Below the pieces are notes generated by a model. The model was not told the origin of the DNA and ran no database searches. It was given only the letters and a program-made list of their open reading frames with translations. A stretch of DNA of 64,000 nucleotides from JBJYIN01 sp046237015 (GTDB lineage Bacteria > Pseudomonadota > Gammaproteobacteria > Enterobacterales > Enterobacteriaceae). Positions within the stretch are counted from its first letter, which is position 1, and each line of letters begins with the position of its first letter. Below are positions 52,008 to 61,201 of the stretch, one piece after another. The translations under genes were made by a program, and so were the position numbers. The DNA lies in assembly GCF_046237015.1 (NCBI RefSeq), contig NZ_JBJYIN010000015.1, positions 1 through 64,000 on the forward strand, written 5' to 3'.

Positions 52008-52076
52008 TGCTTCTGTAACACCAGGTAATAAAATATCTTTTTACGGGTATTTAGACGTCTGATTTTTTCTGATATA

Positions 52077-52108
52077 AAGCGACCCTCTTGAGGGTCGCTT
52101 TTTTTTTG
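52077..52108 (+). terminator. deaD terminator
   Basis: The 10-bp stem AAGCGACCCT / AGGGTCGCTT with loop CTTG runs directly into T8. Confidence 0.92.
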
Positions 52109-52214
52109 ATAAAAGCTCACCGCTTAATTCCCCAAAATTAAGTTTCTCTTAAGACTTTTGTTTTTTAATAGTCATTTAACATCAGGGCATCATGGCTTTT
52201 ACCGGCTATTGAGG

Positions 52215-52339
52215 TATACCCAATCCCAATAATGTTGAATAGCAGGAAGGTCGTCGTCGCGGGAATCCAAGATTTTGACTTAGTCAGTGACAAGACGACG
52301 AGCGGCCAGTACAGCTGAACTTGGCAGAGGACGAGCATA
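52215..52339. repeat. ERIC-like intergenic repeat
   Basis: About 125 bp with ERIC landmarks in order: TATACC left end, ATAGCAGGAAGG, GGGAATCC, TAGTCAGTGAC, CAGCTGAACTTG and a right end ACGAGCATA. The length fits the 127-bp family. It lies in the 414-bp gap between deaD and cptA; apart from it and the deaD terminator I see only AT-rich sequence there. Confidence 0.65.
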
Positions 52340-52421
52340 TTAAAAAAGATACTCCATGAAGGCGTAACTCGATGTTGTTTTAAACGACTTAATTAAAATA
52401 ATTCACCCTGGATTGAAATAA

Positions 52422-54134
52422 ATGTCAGAGATTTTTAGGGAAAGAAAACCCGACTGGAAAGGGTTGGGCTGGTTATTGGTGTTTTTCTGGTATTTTTCCT
52501 GCACATTACAACTATTAATTTTATTGTCCGGCCACAGTGGTGCGAACGGATTACGTGACGCTTTAATTTATAGCCTACTGTGGCTGATTCCCGTTTTACT
52601 TTTCCCCGGAAAAACACGAGTCATCGCTGGCGTTTTGGGCTTTGTTTTGTGGATTTCATCGGCAACAGCGCTTGGCTACTATTCCATTTATAAACAAGAA
52701 TTCTCGCAAAGCGTTTTGTTTGTCATGTTTGAGTCAAATACGACGGAAGCGAGCGAGTATTTAAGCCAGTATTTTAGTTTGAAGATCGTGGGAATCCTGT
52801 TGGTTTACACGTTCGTGGCTATTTTACTATGGAAAAAACTGCGTCCGGTTTATCTGATAACACGGTATAAGGCGATAGCGTCGTTGTTAGTATTTACCGT
52901 TCTCTTCGGTGTACCGATCTATAAAAAAATGATCCTGAGTAAGCTGTCGGCGGAGGATACGGTTGGCTATCTGGCGGGACGTATGGGGACAACCGCTCCC
53001 TGGCAATTTCTGAGTAGCTATCTTGAATATCGGCAACAGTTGGGCAGCATGGAAGGCATGTTGCAGCAAAATGCTGCGTTGCCGCCTTTGACTAATCTGA
53101 AAGATGCTAATGGTGATACTCCTCGCACGTTGGTGCTGGTTATCGGTGAATCTACGACGAGTAGCCGTATGAGTCTATATGGTTATTCGCGTCAGACTAC
53201 GCCAAGGCTCGATGCATTAAGCAAAACCGATCCGAACCTCGTGGTATTCAATGATGTGGTGACATCACGACCGTATACGATAGAAATTTTGCAACAGGCA
53301 TTAACGTTTGCCGATGAGCAAAACCCGGACTTGTACCTAACCAAACCGTCATTGATGAATTTGATGAAGCAAGCAGGCTACAAAACGTTTTGGATCACGA
53401 ATCAACAAACGATGACCAAACGTAATACGATGCTAACGGTTTTCTCAAAACAGACGGATAAACAGTTCTATTTGAATAATCAGCGGACGCAGAGTGCCAG
53501 ACAGTACGACGATGTTGTCTTACCGCCCTTTGAGGAGGTGATGGCTGACCCAGCGCCGAAAAAATTTATCGTTGTTCATTTACTGGGTACGCATATGAAT
53601 TATAAATATCGCTACCCTGAATCGTTCGATAAATTTCAAGATCGTACGGATCTACCCGCGACATTAAGCGATCAGGACGCTGAGGTTTATAACCATTACG
53701 ATAATGCAGAAGGCTATAACGACTATATCATCGACAGTCTGATTACGCTTTTTGCAAAAAATAAACCAAACGGATTTTTGCTTTATTTTTCCGATCATGG
53801 CGAGGATGTTTATGAAACACCACCACATGATATTTTAGGTCGTAATGAGGCGGCCCCCACTCGTGCTATGTATACGGTGCCTTTTATGATTTGGATGTCA
53901 CCCGAATGGCGAAAAAACCACCCGTCTGACTACTCATCTTATTTGACGCGTAAATACAGCAGTGCTCACCTGATTCATACGTGGTCTGATTTAGCTGGAT
54001 TAAGCTACGATTTTTATGAACCATCAAAAAGTCTGGTTAATCCAGATTTTAAAGAGACGGAACGTTGGATTGGTAACCCGTATGATAAAAAAGGGCTTAA
54101 GACCTTTGATAGTCTGCCAGAGATAACGCGATAG
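52422..54134 (+). CDS. cptA: LPS-core phosphoethanolamine transferase CptA/EptC
   Basis: Adds phosphoethanolamine to a heptose phosphate of the LPS inner core. 570 aa (577 in E. coli). Strong likeness to remembered E. coli CptA/EptC, e.g. EFSQSVLFVMFE, ASEYLSQYFSLKIV and TSRPYTIEILQQALTFA. Five N-terminal membrane segments (about 15-170) precede the periplasmic catalytic domain with the metal/nucleophile region LVIGESTTSSRMSLYGY near 240, the TSRPYTIEIL segment, and FSDHGEDVY. In E. coli the gene is elsewhere (yijP), so its placement beside deaD is lineage-specific. It acts in the same membrane-decoration theme as eptA. Confidence 0.93.
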   Translation: MSEIFRERKPDWKGLGWLLVFFWYFSCTLQLLILLSGHSGANGLRDALIYSLLWLIPVLLFPGKTRVIAGVLGFVLWISSATALGYYSIYKQEFSQSVLFVMFESNTTEASEYLSQYFSLKIVGILLVYTFVAILLWKKLRPVYLITRYKAIASLLVFTVLFGVPIYKKMILSKLSAEDTVGYLAGRMGTTAPWQFLSSYLEYRQQLGSMEGMLQQNAALPPLTNLKDANGDTPRTLVLVIGESTTSSRMSLYGYSRQTTPRLDALSKTDPNLVVFNDVVTSRPYTIEILQQALTFADEQNPDLYLTKPSLMNLMKQAGYKTFWITNQQTMTKRNTMLTVFSKQTDKQFYLNNQRTQSARQYDDVVLPPFEEVMADPAPKKFIVVHLLGTHMNYKYRYPESFDKFQDRTDLPATLSDQDAEVYNHYDNAEGYNDYIIDSLITLFAKNKPNGFLLYFSDHGEDVYETPPHDILGRNEAAPTRAMYTVPFMIWMSPEWRKNHPSDYSSYLTRKYSSAHLIHTWSDLAGLSYDFYEPSKSLVNPDFKETERWIGNPYDKKGLKTFDSLPEITR

Positions 54135-54145
54135 CCGCAAAAGGA

Positions 54146-54172
54146 AAGGGGATGCGTCGGCATCCCCTCTTT
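54146..54172. terminator. Terminator between cptA and yhbW
   Basis: GGGGATGC-GTCG-GCATCCCC followed by TCTTT. It lies between convergent genes. Confidence 0.7.
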
Positions 54173-54200
54173 GGATCGTTCGTTTTGTATGCCTGAGCGA

Positions 54201-55214
54201 TTAATTCAATACGTCCTGCTGCACACTCATAGCGATTTCAAAAGAGCGTAAGCGTGCCTGATGATCAAAGATCTGACCGTTGATCATCACTTCATCCACC
54301 CATGTTTCACGTAATAAACTCTGCAAACCATGTCTGACTTTTGCCTGATCGCCAACGATAGACAGGCGTAATGCCTGTTCAACGCCAAATTGTTCCGCTG
54401 GTGACCAAACCGTATCCATATCTTCTATTGGTGCAGGAAGCGGGCCGGGTACGCCACGGCGCAGATTGAGAAACTGCTGTTGCATCGAGGTAAAGAGGAA
54501 CTGAGCATCACGATCGCTATCAGCGGCAACCACGTTGACACAAACCATGGTGTAGGGGTTTGGGTGAGTCTCGGAAGGTTTAAACGACTCGCGATACACG
54601 TTCAGTGCCTGTAGCAGCATATCCGGTGCAAAATGTGCGGCAAACGCGAAAGGAAGCCCGAGCGCGGCGGCCAACTGTGCGCTGTATAAGCTTGAACCTA
54701 ATAGCCAGATAGGAACCTGTAACCCTTGACCTGGTACCGCCTGAACGGTCTGTCCTGGTTGGGCATCTGCGAAGTAACGTTGTAATTCCTGTACATCCCG
54801 AGGGAAATCATCGATATCCGCGTTCAAATGACGCCGTAACGCCATCATCGTTCGTTGATCGGTGCCCGGTGCTCTTCCCAAACCAAGATCGATGCGGCCG
54901 GGGTAGAGTGATTCTAGCGTGCCAAACTGCTCAGCAATAACCAGTGGCGCATGGTTCGGTAGCATAATACCGCCTGAACCGAGACGAATGTGTTGTGTGC
55001 CTGCTGCAAGGTAACCGATCAGGACGGAGGTTGCCGCGCTGGCGATACCTGTCATATTGTGGTGTTCCGCCAGCCAATAACGATGATAGCCCAAGCGTTC
55101 AGCGTGTTGCGCCAGATCCAGCGAATGGTGGAAGGCGTTACGCGGGCTGGAGCCTTGGGGAATAGGAGCAAGGTCAAGAACGGAAAAAGCCACTGAACGG
55201 GGGGATAGGGACAT
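54201..55214 (-). CDS. yhbW: Luciferase-like monooxygenase family protein YhbW
   Basis: 337 aa (335 in E. coli), a flavin-dependent TIM-barrel oxidoreductase of the bacterial-luciferase family. Highly conserved stretches are YHRYWLAEHHNMTGIASAAT near 43-62, LGSGGIMLPNHAPLVIAEQ, YPGRIDLGLGRAPGTDQRT and VWLLGSSLYSAQ-type IWLLGSSLYSAQ. Substrate unknown. The ATG at 55214 is chosen over a GTG four codons earlier because of GTGAG 7 bases upstream and the E. coli alignment. Downstream of ubiV on the same strand, as in E. coli. Confidence 0.92.
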   Translation of the reverse strand: MSLSPRSVAFSVLDLAPIPQGSSPRNAFHHSLDLAQHAERLGYHRYWLAEHHNMTGIASAATSVLIGYLAAGTQHIRLGSGGIMLPNHAPLVIAEQFGTLESLYPGRIDLGLGRAPGTDQRTMMALRRHLNADIDDFPRDVQELQRYFADAQPGQTVQAVPGQGLQVPIWLLGSSLYSAQLAAALGLPFAFAAHFAPDMLLQALNVYRESFKPSETHPNPYTMVCVNVVAADSDRDAQFLFTSMQQQFLNLRRGVPGPLPAPIEDMDTVWSPAEQFGVEQALRLSIVGDQAKVRHGLQSLLRETWVDEVMINGQIFDHQARLRSFEIAMSVQQDVLN

Positions 55215-55381
55215 AACGTCGCTCACTTTGTTGTTTGACAGGCAAAAATATCATGCCAGCCAATGATGAGAGTGCCTACCGCTATTATACCACCCCGCAC
55301 GATTACATCATTTTAAGAAAAGCAAAACGGGCAGAACACAAAAGTCTGTCTGCCTGTTTGGAGAAGAATCGTTGTTATCGG

Positions 55382-56260
55382 CTATTGAACTAATTCCAGT
55401 CCTGCGACACGCCTCCAATAGCCATTACAATCCGCTTGATTTGTTAGCGCCAGAGGGGATTGCCCCTGCTCATTGGCACGGAATTTATCCAGCATACCCA
55501 GCGTATCAATGCCTTCTGGGGAGAGGCGGACGATATCCACCAAATCCCGCATGGAGGCCAATTCATTACCCAGGTTGTAACAATAACCGCTTTGCGTTTG
55601 GATGCCGTTGAGGACAAAAACCTGCTGATTCTCCTGAGATAATACTTTCCGCCCTTGGGGATAATTCAGGCAACAGGTTTCGCATTCGTCTTTTGCCCGG
55701 TTTTCTGAACGAGCGGTAAAACAGCGGGCTGAATACGCTAATGGCAGATGACCATAGCTCAGCACTTCGACTTCAAACTGGTGGCGAAACCCCAGTTCAT
55801 CACATTGATTCAGCAAGTTGTATAACCAGTCACGTGAGAGCTCTACGGGCATGCACCAACGCACCATCCCTTGTTTGTGCAGCAATCGTAGCGTATAGGC
55901 GTTATAGCAATTCAACGCATGCCCAGCGACGAAAGGAAGTTGACGTTCGGCGGCCATATTGACGGCACCAAGATCGTTTGCCTCCAACAGGAACTCCCCG
56001 TTTTCAACATAACGTTTCAATTCATTTAATTCGGAGGGGGCCTGAAGCAACGCCAGTGTGGATATCACCACTTGCTTGCCGTGGGCGGCAATTTGTCTGG
56101 CGAGATCCAGCCAGTCACTGACCTTCATCAGGCGGCGTTTACTGCACACCGTTTCACCGAGGTAAATGATATCAGCGCTGCTCTCTATTGCTGCCTGATA
56201 AAAGGTTTCTACCTCTTGTTTTGGCCAATAGTAGAGGATGGCACCTAATGCGTATTTCAT
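55382..56260 (-). CDS. ubiV: O2-independent ubiquinone biosynthesis protein UbiV
   Basis: Partner of UbiU in the oxygen-independent hydroxylations of ubiquinone synthesis. 292 aa as in E. coli; peptidase-U32 family. The four [4Fe-4S] Cys are present: Cys39 in GETVCSKRR, Cys180 in SARCFTAR, and Cys193 and Cys197 in DECETCC. Start 56260 follows GGAGAAACG. The frame is open 42 codons further upstream into ubiU, but the family begins MKYALG. 11 bp after ubiU. Confidence 0.97.
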   Translation of the reverse strand: MKYALGAILYYWPKQEVETFYQAAIESSADIIYLGETVCSKRRLMKVSDWLDLARQIAAHGKQVVISTLALLQAPSELNELKRYVENGEFLLEANDLGAVNMAAERQLPFVAGHALNCYNAYTLRLLHKQGMVRWCMPVELSRDWLYNLLNQCDELGFRHQFEVEVLSYGHLPLAYSARCFTARSENRAKDECETCCLNYPQGRKVLSQENQQVFVLNGIQTQSGYCYNLGNELASMRDLVDIVRLSPEGIDTLGMLDKFRANEQGQSPLALTNQADCNGYWRRVAGLELVQ

Positions 56261-56271
56261 CGTTTCTCCTT

Positions 56272-57267
56272 CTACTGCCATTTCCGGTGGTAGGCACCTA
56301 ATGTCGTTTGCGTGCCTTCCGCTACGGCACCCAGCGTGTCCATCCATTCTTGAGTGGGGCTGAATGTGTCTGGGTTGGTTCGGCAATGGTCAATGGCCTG
56401 ACGCCAGACTCGGGTAATTTGACTCACGTAAGCCGGGCTGCGCTGACGTCCTTCTATTTTCACCGAGGCAATATTGGCGGCCAGTAATTCAGGCAAAAGC
56501 GACAGCGTATTGAGGCTGGTTGGCTCTTCCAGCGCATGATAGCGATGACCATCAACCAGATAGCGCCCTTTACATAAGGTGGGGTAACCCGCGTTTTCAT
56601 TTTCCTGGTAGCGATCGATTAACACATTATTCAACCGTGACTCCATCCCTTGCTCGGTATCTTGCCAGCGGACGAAACGCGCTGGCGAACAGGCGCCTAC
56701 CGTATTGGGTGATTCGCCTGTCAGATAGGATGAAAGGTAGCAGCGACCTTCAGCCATGATGCAGAGGCTTCCGAATGCAAAGACTTCCAAAGGGACTGTT
56801 GTTGTTCGTGCCAGTTGTTTTACCTGGTGGATAGAAAGCACGCGTGGTAATACCACGCGAGAAACGTCAAAGTGGCGCTGATAAAAGTTAATGGCTTCCG
56901 TATTGGTGGCTGAGGCTTGCACAGAAACATGACGCTCAATATTGGGATAGCGTTCTGCGGCATAGTCGAGCATGGCGAGGTCGGCAAGGATCAGGACATC
57001 GGCACCAATTTGTGCCGCCATATCCACGGCGCGTTGCCAACGTTGATAACCATCAGGATGAGCAAAAGTATTAATCGCGATGTGGAGTTTGCGGTGATGA
57101 CGATGTACGTATTCACGCGCTTCTTGTAGCTTTTTGTCGGTAAAGTTAAGTCCGGCGAAGTGACGCGCATTGGTGTCATCTTTGAGCCCGATGTAGACCG
57201 CATCTGCGCCATTATCAATAGCGGCTTTCAGTGCCGGGAGGTTACCGGCGGGGCAAAGCAGTTCCAT
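56272..57267 (-). CDS. ubiU: O2-independent ubiquinone biosynthesis protein UbiU
   Basis: Forms a heterodimer with UbiV, each with a [4Fe-4S] cluster, for ubiquinone synthesis without oxygen. 331 aa as in E. coli, U32 family starting MELLCPAGNLPALKAAIDNG. Cys ligands: Cys169 (GSLCIMAEGRC), Cys176, Cys193 (GACSPARFVRW) and Cys232 (PTLCKGRY). Head of ubiU-ubiV(-yhbW). In E. coli ubiU is divergent from ubiT; here about 4.4 kb of other genes separate them. The 235-bp upstream region has only a weak FNR-like site. Confidence 0.97.
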   Translation of the reverse strand: MELLCPAGNLPALKAAIDNGADAVYIGLKDDTNARHFAGLNFTDKKLQEAREYVHRHHRKLHIAINTFAHPDGYQRWQRAVDMAAQIGADVLILADLAMLDYAAERYPNIERHVSVQASATNTEAINFYQRHFDVSRVVLPRVLSIHQVKQLARTTTVPLEVFAFGSLCIMAEGRCYLSSYLTGESPNTVGACSPARFVRWQDTEQGMESRLNNVLIDRYQENENAGYPTLCKGRYLVDGHRYHALEEPTSLNTLSLLPELLAANIASVKIEGRQRSPAYVSQITRVWRQAIDHCRTNPDTFSPTQEWMDTLGAVAEGTQTTLGAYHRKWQ

Positions 57268-57502
57268 ATCATTTCCTTCATTAATCTCAGCGCCGGAAAG
57301 GGAAACGATCCGAGACGATCAATGATTTTTATCAGTTAATGACTCTTTTTAACGATAGGGAATCTTAATTAACCCACTGCCGCCGTGATTTGATGTAAGA
57401 CAGTTAATTGTTTAATGGAATGGTAGGGTGACGATGATATTCACGTTGGGAGAGAGTTTGAATTCTCACGATCCCTGTGAGAATGTCGTTTTACTGCGTA
57501 TG

Positions 57503-58993
57503 TTAGGTGATAATTAAGCTAAGAATAATAGAAAGCACGAACGCCGAAACAACCTGAATGATATTGCGTTTTACAATCTCTGTCGGGCTGATGCCCACCA
57601 TACCAGCAACGGCAATCACGATACCGGCAATAGGGGACAGCGTACGCCCAAAGCCACTGGCGAACTGCATTGGAATCAAAACCTTGGCGACAGGAATACC
57701 GGCTACACGGGCGACTTCACCAGCAACTGAAGCAAATGCGTTGAAGGTGGTGCCGGTCCCCATGAGTACCGAACCGAGGAAAATCAATACGCTGAAAATC
57801 ACCGCAGTAAGAATCATGGTGTGATTTCCGGTTGGAACCATACTGAACAGCAGGTTAATGACGCCAATTTTCATCATCCCGTGAGCCAATACTTGGGCAC
57901 AGAGAATAATTGACACAATGCTAATAAATGCTTTTCCCATTTGGTCAAACATAACGGCAAGTTTGCTTAAGGATGCGCGTAAATCTTTTGTTTTTATCAA
58001 ATCGAAACAGAGTGCCAGGAAAAGGGAGAATAACAGCGCTGACACCACATCTACTTGAAAATGCAACCAACTAGGTAAAACGCCTTCTGATAATTCGGAG
58101 AAAATAAACAGCAAAAACATGGGAATCATCGGTAAAAAGGCGTAGTAGAAGGGGATGTCTGATTTTCCCTGTTCGATGTCTTCGGTACGCGGCGTTGACG
58201 TGTTGTTGTTACCTGCTGTTCCCGATTTTCTATCCCAATAGCGCAAGACGAACATATGCATCATGCCAATGAAAGGGATGAGGAAAATGGCCACTGGCAG
58301 TTGCTCATACACAAAGAAGCCAAAGAGATCGACTTTAGCAACTTCCGCACCGACGATCATGCTCGATGCCGCTGGGCCGAAATCTATACATACGCCAGAG
58401 GCAATGATTGCCGCCACGGATTCTTTACTACAGCCGACCGCACACAGCACCGGATACATCGTTGCCATCATCAGCAAACCCAGCCCCGATGCACTGGGAA
58501 TAAACAGAGCCAGAATCTGCATAAGCATGTAGCTTAGACCCAGCAATAAATAGCGGGATTTGATTTTGCGCAACGGAACCACGCAGAGTGCCACGAGCTT
58601 ATCTGATGCGCCAATTTCGTTCATATAACGAGAAAAACCGGCAATAACCATGATAGTCAAACCAAGCCCGGCGGCTTGTTGACTAAACGTTTCTTTGATC
58701 GCAATAAAGATGTTTAAGAACGATGAGCCAGAGTTGGCTTTGGAAATCGCTTCGCCGGGGGAAATGATAATGGTGGCAAGTAATAACGCGATCCCGCCAG
58801 CCAATACGACCGCTTGAGCATACCAACCAGCGACAATACCTCTGGCAACTAAAAATAGTACCAGCGCGGAGAACGCGAAAGTGAAGGTCGTTTTGCCGAA
58901 ATAGAAGTACATCGCGGTCAGGACGACACATGTCGACAGCAGGAGTAAGCCGGTGCGCAACAGCGAAGTGTGCGTTGTTTTATCAGGCTGCAT
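57503..58993 (-). CDS. DcuC-family transporter in a nucleoside-salvage operon
   Basis: A 496-aa inner-membrane carrier with about 12 hydrophobic segments and the DcuC pattern (GLGLTIMVIAGFSRYMNEIG, FIPSASGLGLLMMATMYPVL, ASGFGRTLSPIAGIVIAVAG). The start at 58993 is 18 bp after the nucleoside hydrolase stop, with AAGGAG upstream, so it is the third gene of an operon headed by an HTH-ribokinase fusion. By context it may carry nucleosides, ribose-like sugars or a purine/pyrimidine derivative instead of a C4-dicarboxylate. That is inference, as characterised DcuC members move C4-dicarboxylates. Confidence 0.87.
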   Translation of the reverse strand: MQPDKTTHTSLLRTGLLLLSTCVVLTAMYFYFGKTTFTFAFSALVLFLVARGIVAGWYAQAVVLAGGIALLLATIIISPGEAISKANSGSSFLNIFIAIKETFSQQAAGLGLTIMVIAGFSRYMNEIGASDKLVALCVVPLRKIKSRYLLLGLSYMLMQILALFIPSASGLGLLMMATMYPVLCAVGCSKESVAAIIASGVCIDFGPAASSMIVGAEVAKVDLFGFFVYEQLPVAIFLIPFIGMMHMFVLRYWDRKSGTAGNNNTSTPRTEDIEQGKSDIPFYYAFLPMIPMFLLFIFSELSEGVLPSWLHFQVDVVSALLFSLFLALCFDLIKTKDLRASLSKLAVMFDQMGKAFISIVSIILCAQVLAHGMMKIGVINLLFSMVPTGNHTMILTAVIFSVLIFLGSVLMGTGTTFNAFASVAGEVARVAGIPVAKVLIPMQFASGFGRTLSPIAGIVIAVAGMVGISPTEIVKRNIIQVVSAFVLSIILSLIIT

Positions 58994-59011
58994 AAGAGAC
59001 TCCTTATCCTA

Positions 59012-59950
59012 TTACCTGAGAACGGTGTCGAAGTAACACTGTGAGACTTTTTCCGCATCTACCGCGATACAAACTTCTGATATCGAGGCATTTTTCTGGT
59101 TATTGTGCTCACCGAAATAATGGATCGTTTGACCAATGGCAATGCCTTCCGTCACCACCTGGGTGTTTCCGGGCAAAGTCTGGTAGTACTCGGGGTGGAT
59201 GGCATACATGAAGGCTTGTAAATCATGGGGTCGCATGCCATCAAGCTGGTAGCGTTCTTTGGCGTAACGTACGTAATGACGGGTGATCTGGAACATAATT
59301 TTTCCACTTTCACCGCCATCTGTTTCAAGCCGGGATAAACGCGTATTGTCCAGCAGAACTTCATGGGTGACATCCAGTCCGACCATGGTCAGTGGTAAAT
59401 GGCTATTGAAAACGATGTGTGCGGCATGAGGGTCACGGTGAATATTGGCCTCGGCTACCGGTGATTTATTGCCATAATGCCCGTTGCGGAAAGTGCTTCC
59501 TCCCATAATAACGACCTGTTTAATCAGGCTGGCGATATCCGGTCGCAATTTGCAGGCGAGCGCCAGATTCGTGAGCGGGCCGACGGCGATAATGGTGATT
59601 TGATGTGGTCGCGCCAGAACGGTATCAATAATAAATTGAGCCGCATGGTATTCCTCTGGTTTGCTTTGAGGCGTGATATCAAAGCAGTCACCCAAGCCAT
59701 CGTTGCCATGTGCGAAAACGGATGGCGCATTGGCTGCAATGAGGAGTGGTTCTGCACAGCCTTGTACTACCGGGCAAGAAAGACCGAATTTATCTTTCAG
59801 GAAAAGTGCATTTCGAGTTGTAACATCCAGCGTGTTATTACCAAAAATGGTGGTGATACCCACCAGATTAATATCAGCGCATTTGTGTGCAAAATGCAGT
59901 GCTACCGCATCATCAACACCAGGGTCGGTATCGTAAATAACATCGATCAT
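59012..59950 (-). CDS. Inosine/uridine-preferring nucleoside hydrolase family protein
   Basis: 312-aa IUNH-family enzyme that cleaves ribonucleosides to base and ribose using a Ca-bound water. The signature DTDPGVDDAVAL (about 7-18) supplies the Ca-binding Asp cluster. VAVGPLTNLALA-like AVGPLTNLALACKL lies near 121-134, VIMGGS near 147 and VAEANIHRDPHAA near 165-177. Close in length to E. coli RihA/RihB/RihC (about 311-313). Middle gene between the HTH-kinase and a DcuC-type carrier, so the released ribose would be phosphorylated by the neighbour. Which nucleosides are preferred is unknown. Confidence 0.93.
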   Translation of the reverse strand: MIDVIYDTDPGVDDAVALHFAHKCADINLVGITTIFGNNTLDVTTRNALFLKDKFGLSCPVVQGCAEPLLIAANAPSVFAHGNDGLGDCFDITPQSKPEEYHAAQFIIDTVLARPHQITIIAVGPLTNLALACKLRPDIASLIKQVVIMGGSTFRNGHYGNKSPVAEANIHRDPHAAHIVFNSHLPLTMVGLDVTHEVLLDNTRLSRLETDGGESGKIMFQITRHYVRYAKERYQLDGMRPHDLQAFMYAIHPEYYQTLPGNTQVVTEGIAIGQTIHYFGEHNNQKNASISEVCIAVDAEKVSQCYFDTVLR

Positions 59951-59986
59951 TGTTTTATTCCTATTGTCAGATAGCTAAAGTTGAAA

Positions 59987-61201
59987 TTACATTTCGCCCA
60001 TGCGATATAACGCGGCTTCTTGGGTTGGCATATTGGCTGCGCCTTCACGTTCAACGGCCAGAGAAGCGAAAGCGGCCGCATATTTAACGGCATTGAGTAC
60101 GTCTTTGCCGTTTGCCAGCGCTGCGGCGACGGCGCCATTAAAGGCATCGCCAGCACCGGTGGTATCCGTGACCACTGCCGGGTACGCAGGGATATGTGTG
60201 AAGGTATTATTTTGAAGTAATAAAACACCTTCGCTTCCCATGGTGATAATCACAATATCGATACCCCATGATGAAATAATGGAGGCTGCCTGTTTGGCGC
60301 TTGGAAGATCGTTGACGTCGATGCCGGACAGTTGTGTTGCTTCTGTTCTATTTGGCGTAATAATGTCGACCATTGCCAGGAATGGTTTTATTTCTTTGGT
60401 ATAAGGCGCGGGATTAAGGATTATTTTGCACCCTTTTTCCTTTGCTAAGGTCATCATTTGAGCGATAGCTTCAATGTTATTTTCTAACTGTAGTAATAAT
60501 ACGTTGGAGTCTTCTAATTCCGACGCCGCATCATTTATTTCATTTTCAGTTAAGGTTTTATTTGCCCCGGGCGATATTGCAATAACGTTTTCACCATCCT
60601 CTTCGGAGACAAATATGACAGCACTTCCGGTTCCATGTTCTTCTGTTTTATATAATGTATAAGATGTCAACCCTGATGAAATAAAATGATCGGAGGCATA
60701 TTGGCTGAAATGGTCTGTGCCGACTTTTGCGACAAAATGTACGTGGGCATCGGAGCAGTGTACGGCCAATGCCTGATTGCAACCTTTCCCTCCTGGTCCC
60801 AGCGTATTTTCAATGGCCACGATGGTTTCACCTTTTTCAGGGAAACGTTTAACTCGTGCGACAATATCAATATTAAATGAACCCAAAACACAAACTTTGC
60901 CGGTAGGGACCCCTTTATGCTGTTTATCCATCGTGACCTCATTGCCTGATGTTAAATTGCGAATCAACTGTGTAATGTTTTGTTGTTTACTACTGGTCAT
61001 TTCTTCCTTCATTAGCACGGGGTTTATTATTGCCCCGCCATGAAAGCGAGTAATAAACCCTTGGGCTTCCAGAAAACGGAGGTCAGAACGAATGGTTGCT
61101 GTAGTAACATTAAAATCAGAGGCGATTTTTTCGACTCTCATTTTTCCATTACTCCTGATTTTCATCAGTATTTGTTCTCTGCGACAACCTTGATTCAACA
61201 T
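59987..61201 (-). CDS. DeoR-type HTH fused to PfkB ribokinase
   Basis: A 404-aa two-domain protein. Residues of about 6-57 are a DeoR helix-turn-helix (REQILMKIRSNGKMRVEKIA, then VTTATIRSDLRFLEAQGFI). A linker of about 45 residues follows. Residues of about 102-400 are a ribokinase-like PfkB domain with LGPGGKGCNQALA near 133-145, AVIFVSEEDGENVIAISPGAN, and the catalytic DTTGAGDAFNGA near 346-357. It would phosphorylate ribose released by the adjacent hydrolase and could control its own operon by sensing the same sugar. No frameshift separates the parts, and the fusion start is a normal ATG. The operon continues 36 bp downstream. Confidence 0.9.
   Translation of the reverse strand: MLNQGCRREQILMKIRSNGKMRVEKIASDFNVTTATIRSDLRFLEAQGFITRFHGGAIINPVLMKEEMTSSKQQNITQLIRNLTSGNEVTMDKQHKGVPTGKVCVLGSFNIDIVARVKRFPEKGETIVAIENTLGPGGKGCNQALAVHCSDAHVHFVAKVGTDHFSQYASDHFISSGLTSYTLYKTEEHGTGSAVIFVSEEDGENVIAISPGANKTLTENEINDAASELEDSNVLLLQLENNIEAIAQMMTLAKEKGCKIILNPAPYTKEIKPFLAMVDIITPNRTEATQLSGIDVNDLPSAKQAASIISSWGIDIVIITMGSEGVLLLQNNTFTHIPAYPAVVTDTTGAGDAFNGAVAAALANGKDVLNAVKYAAAFASLAVEREGAANMPTQEAALYRMGEM

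Noticed and set aside
57322..57335. FNR box ATGAT-TTTT-ATCAG before ubiU
   Set aside because: Core half-sites match but both outer bases differ and no good -10 lies at the expected distance, so it is not listed as a feature.
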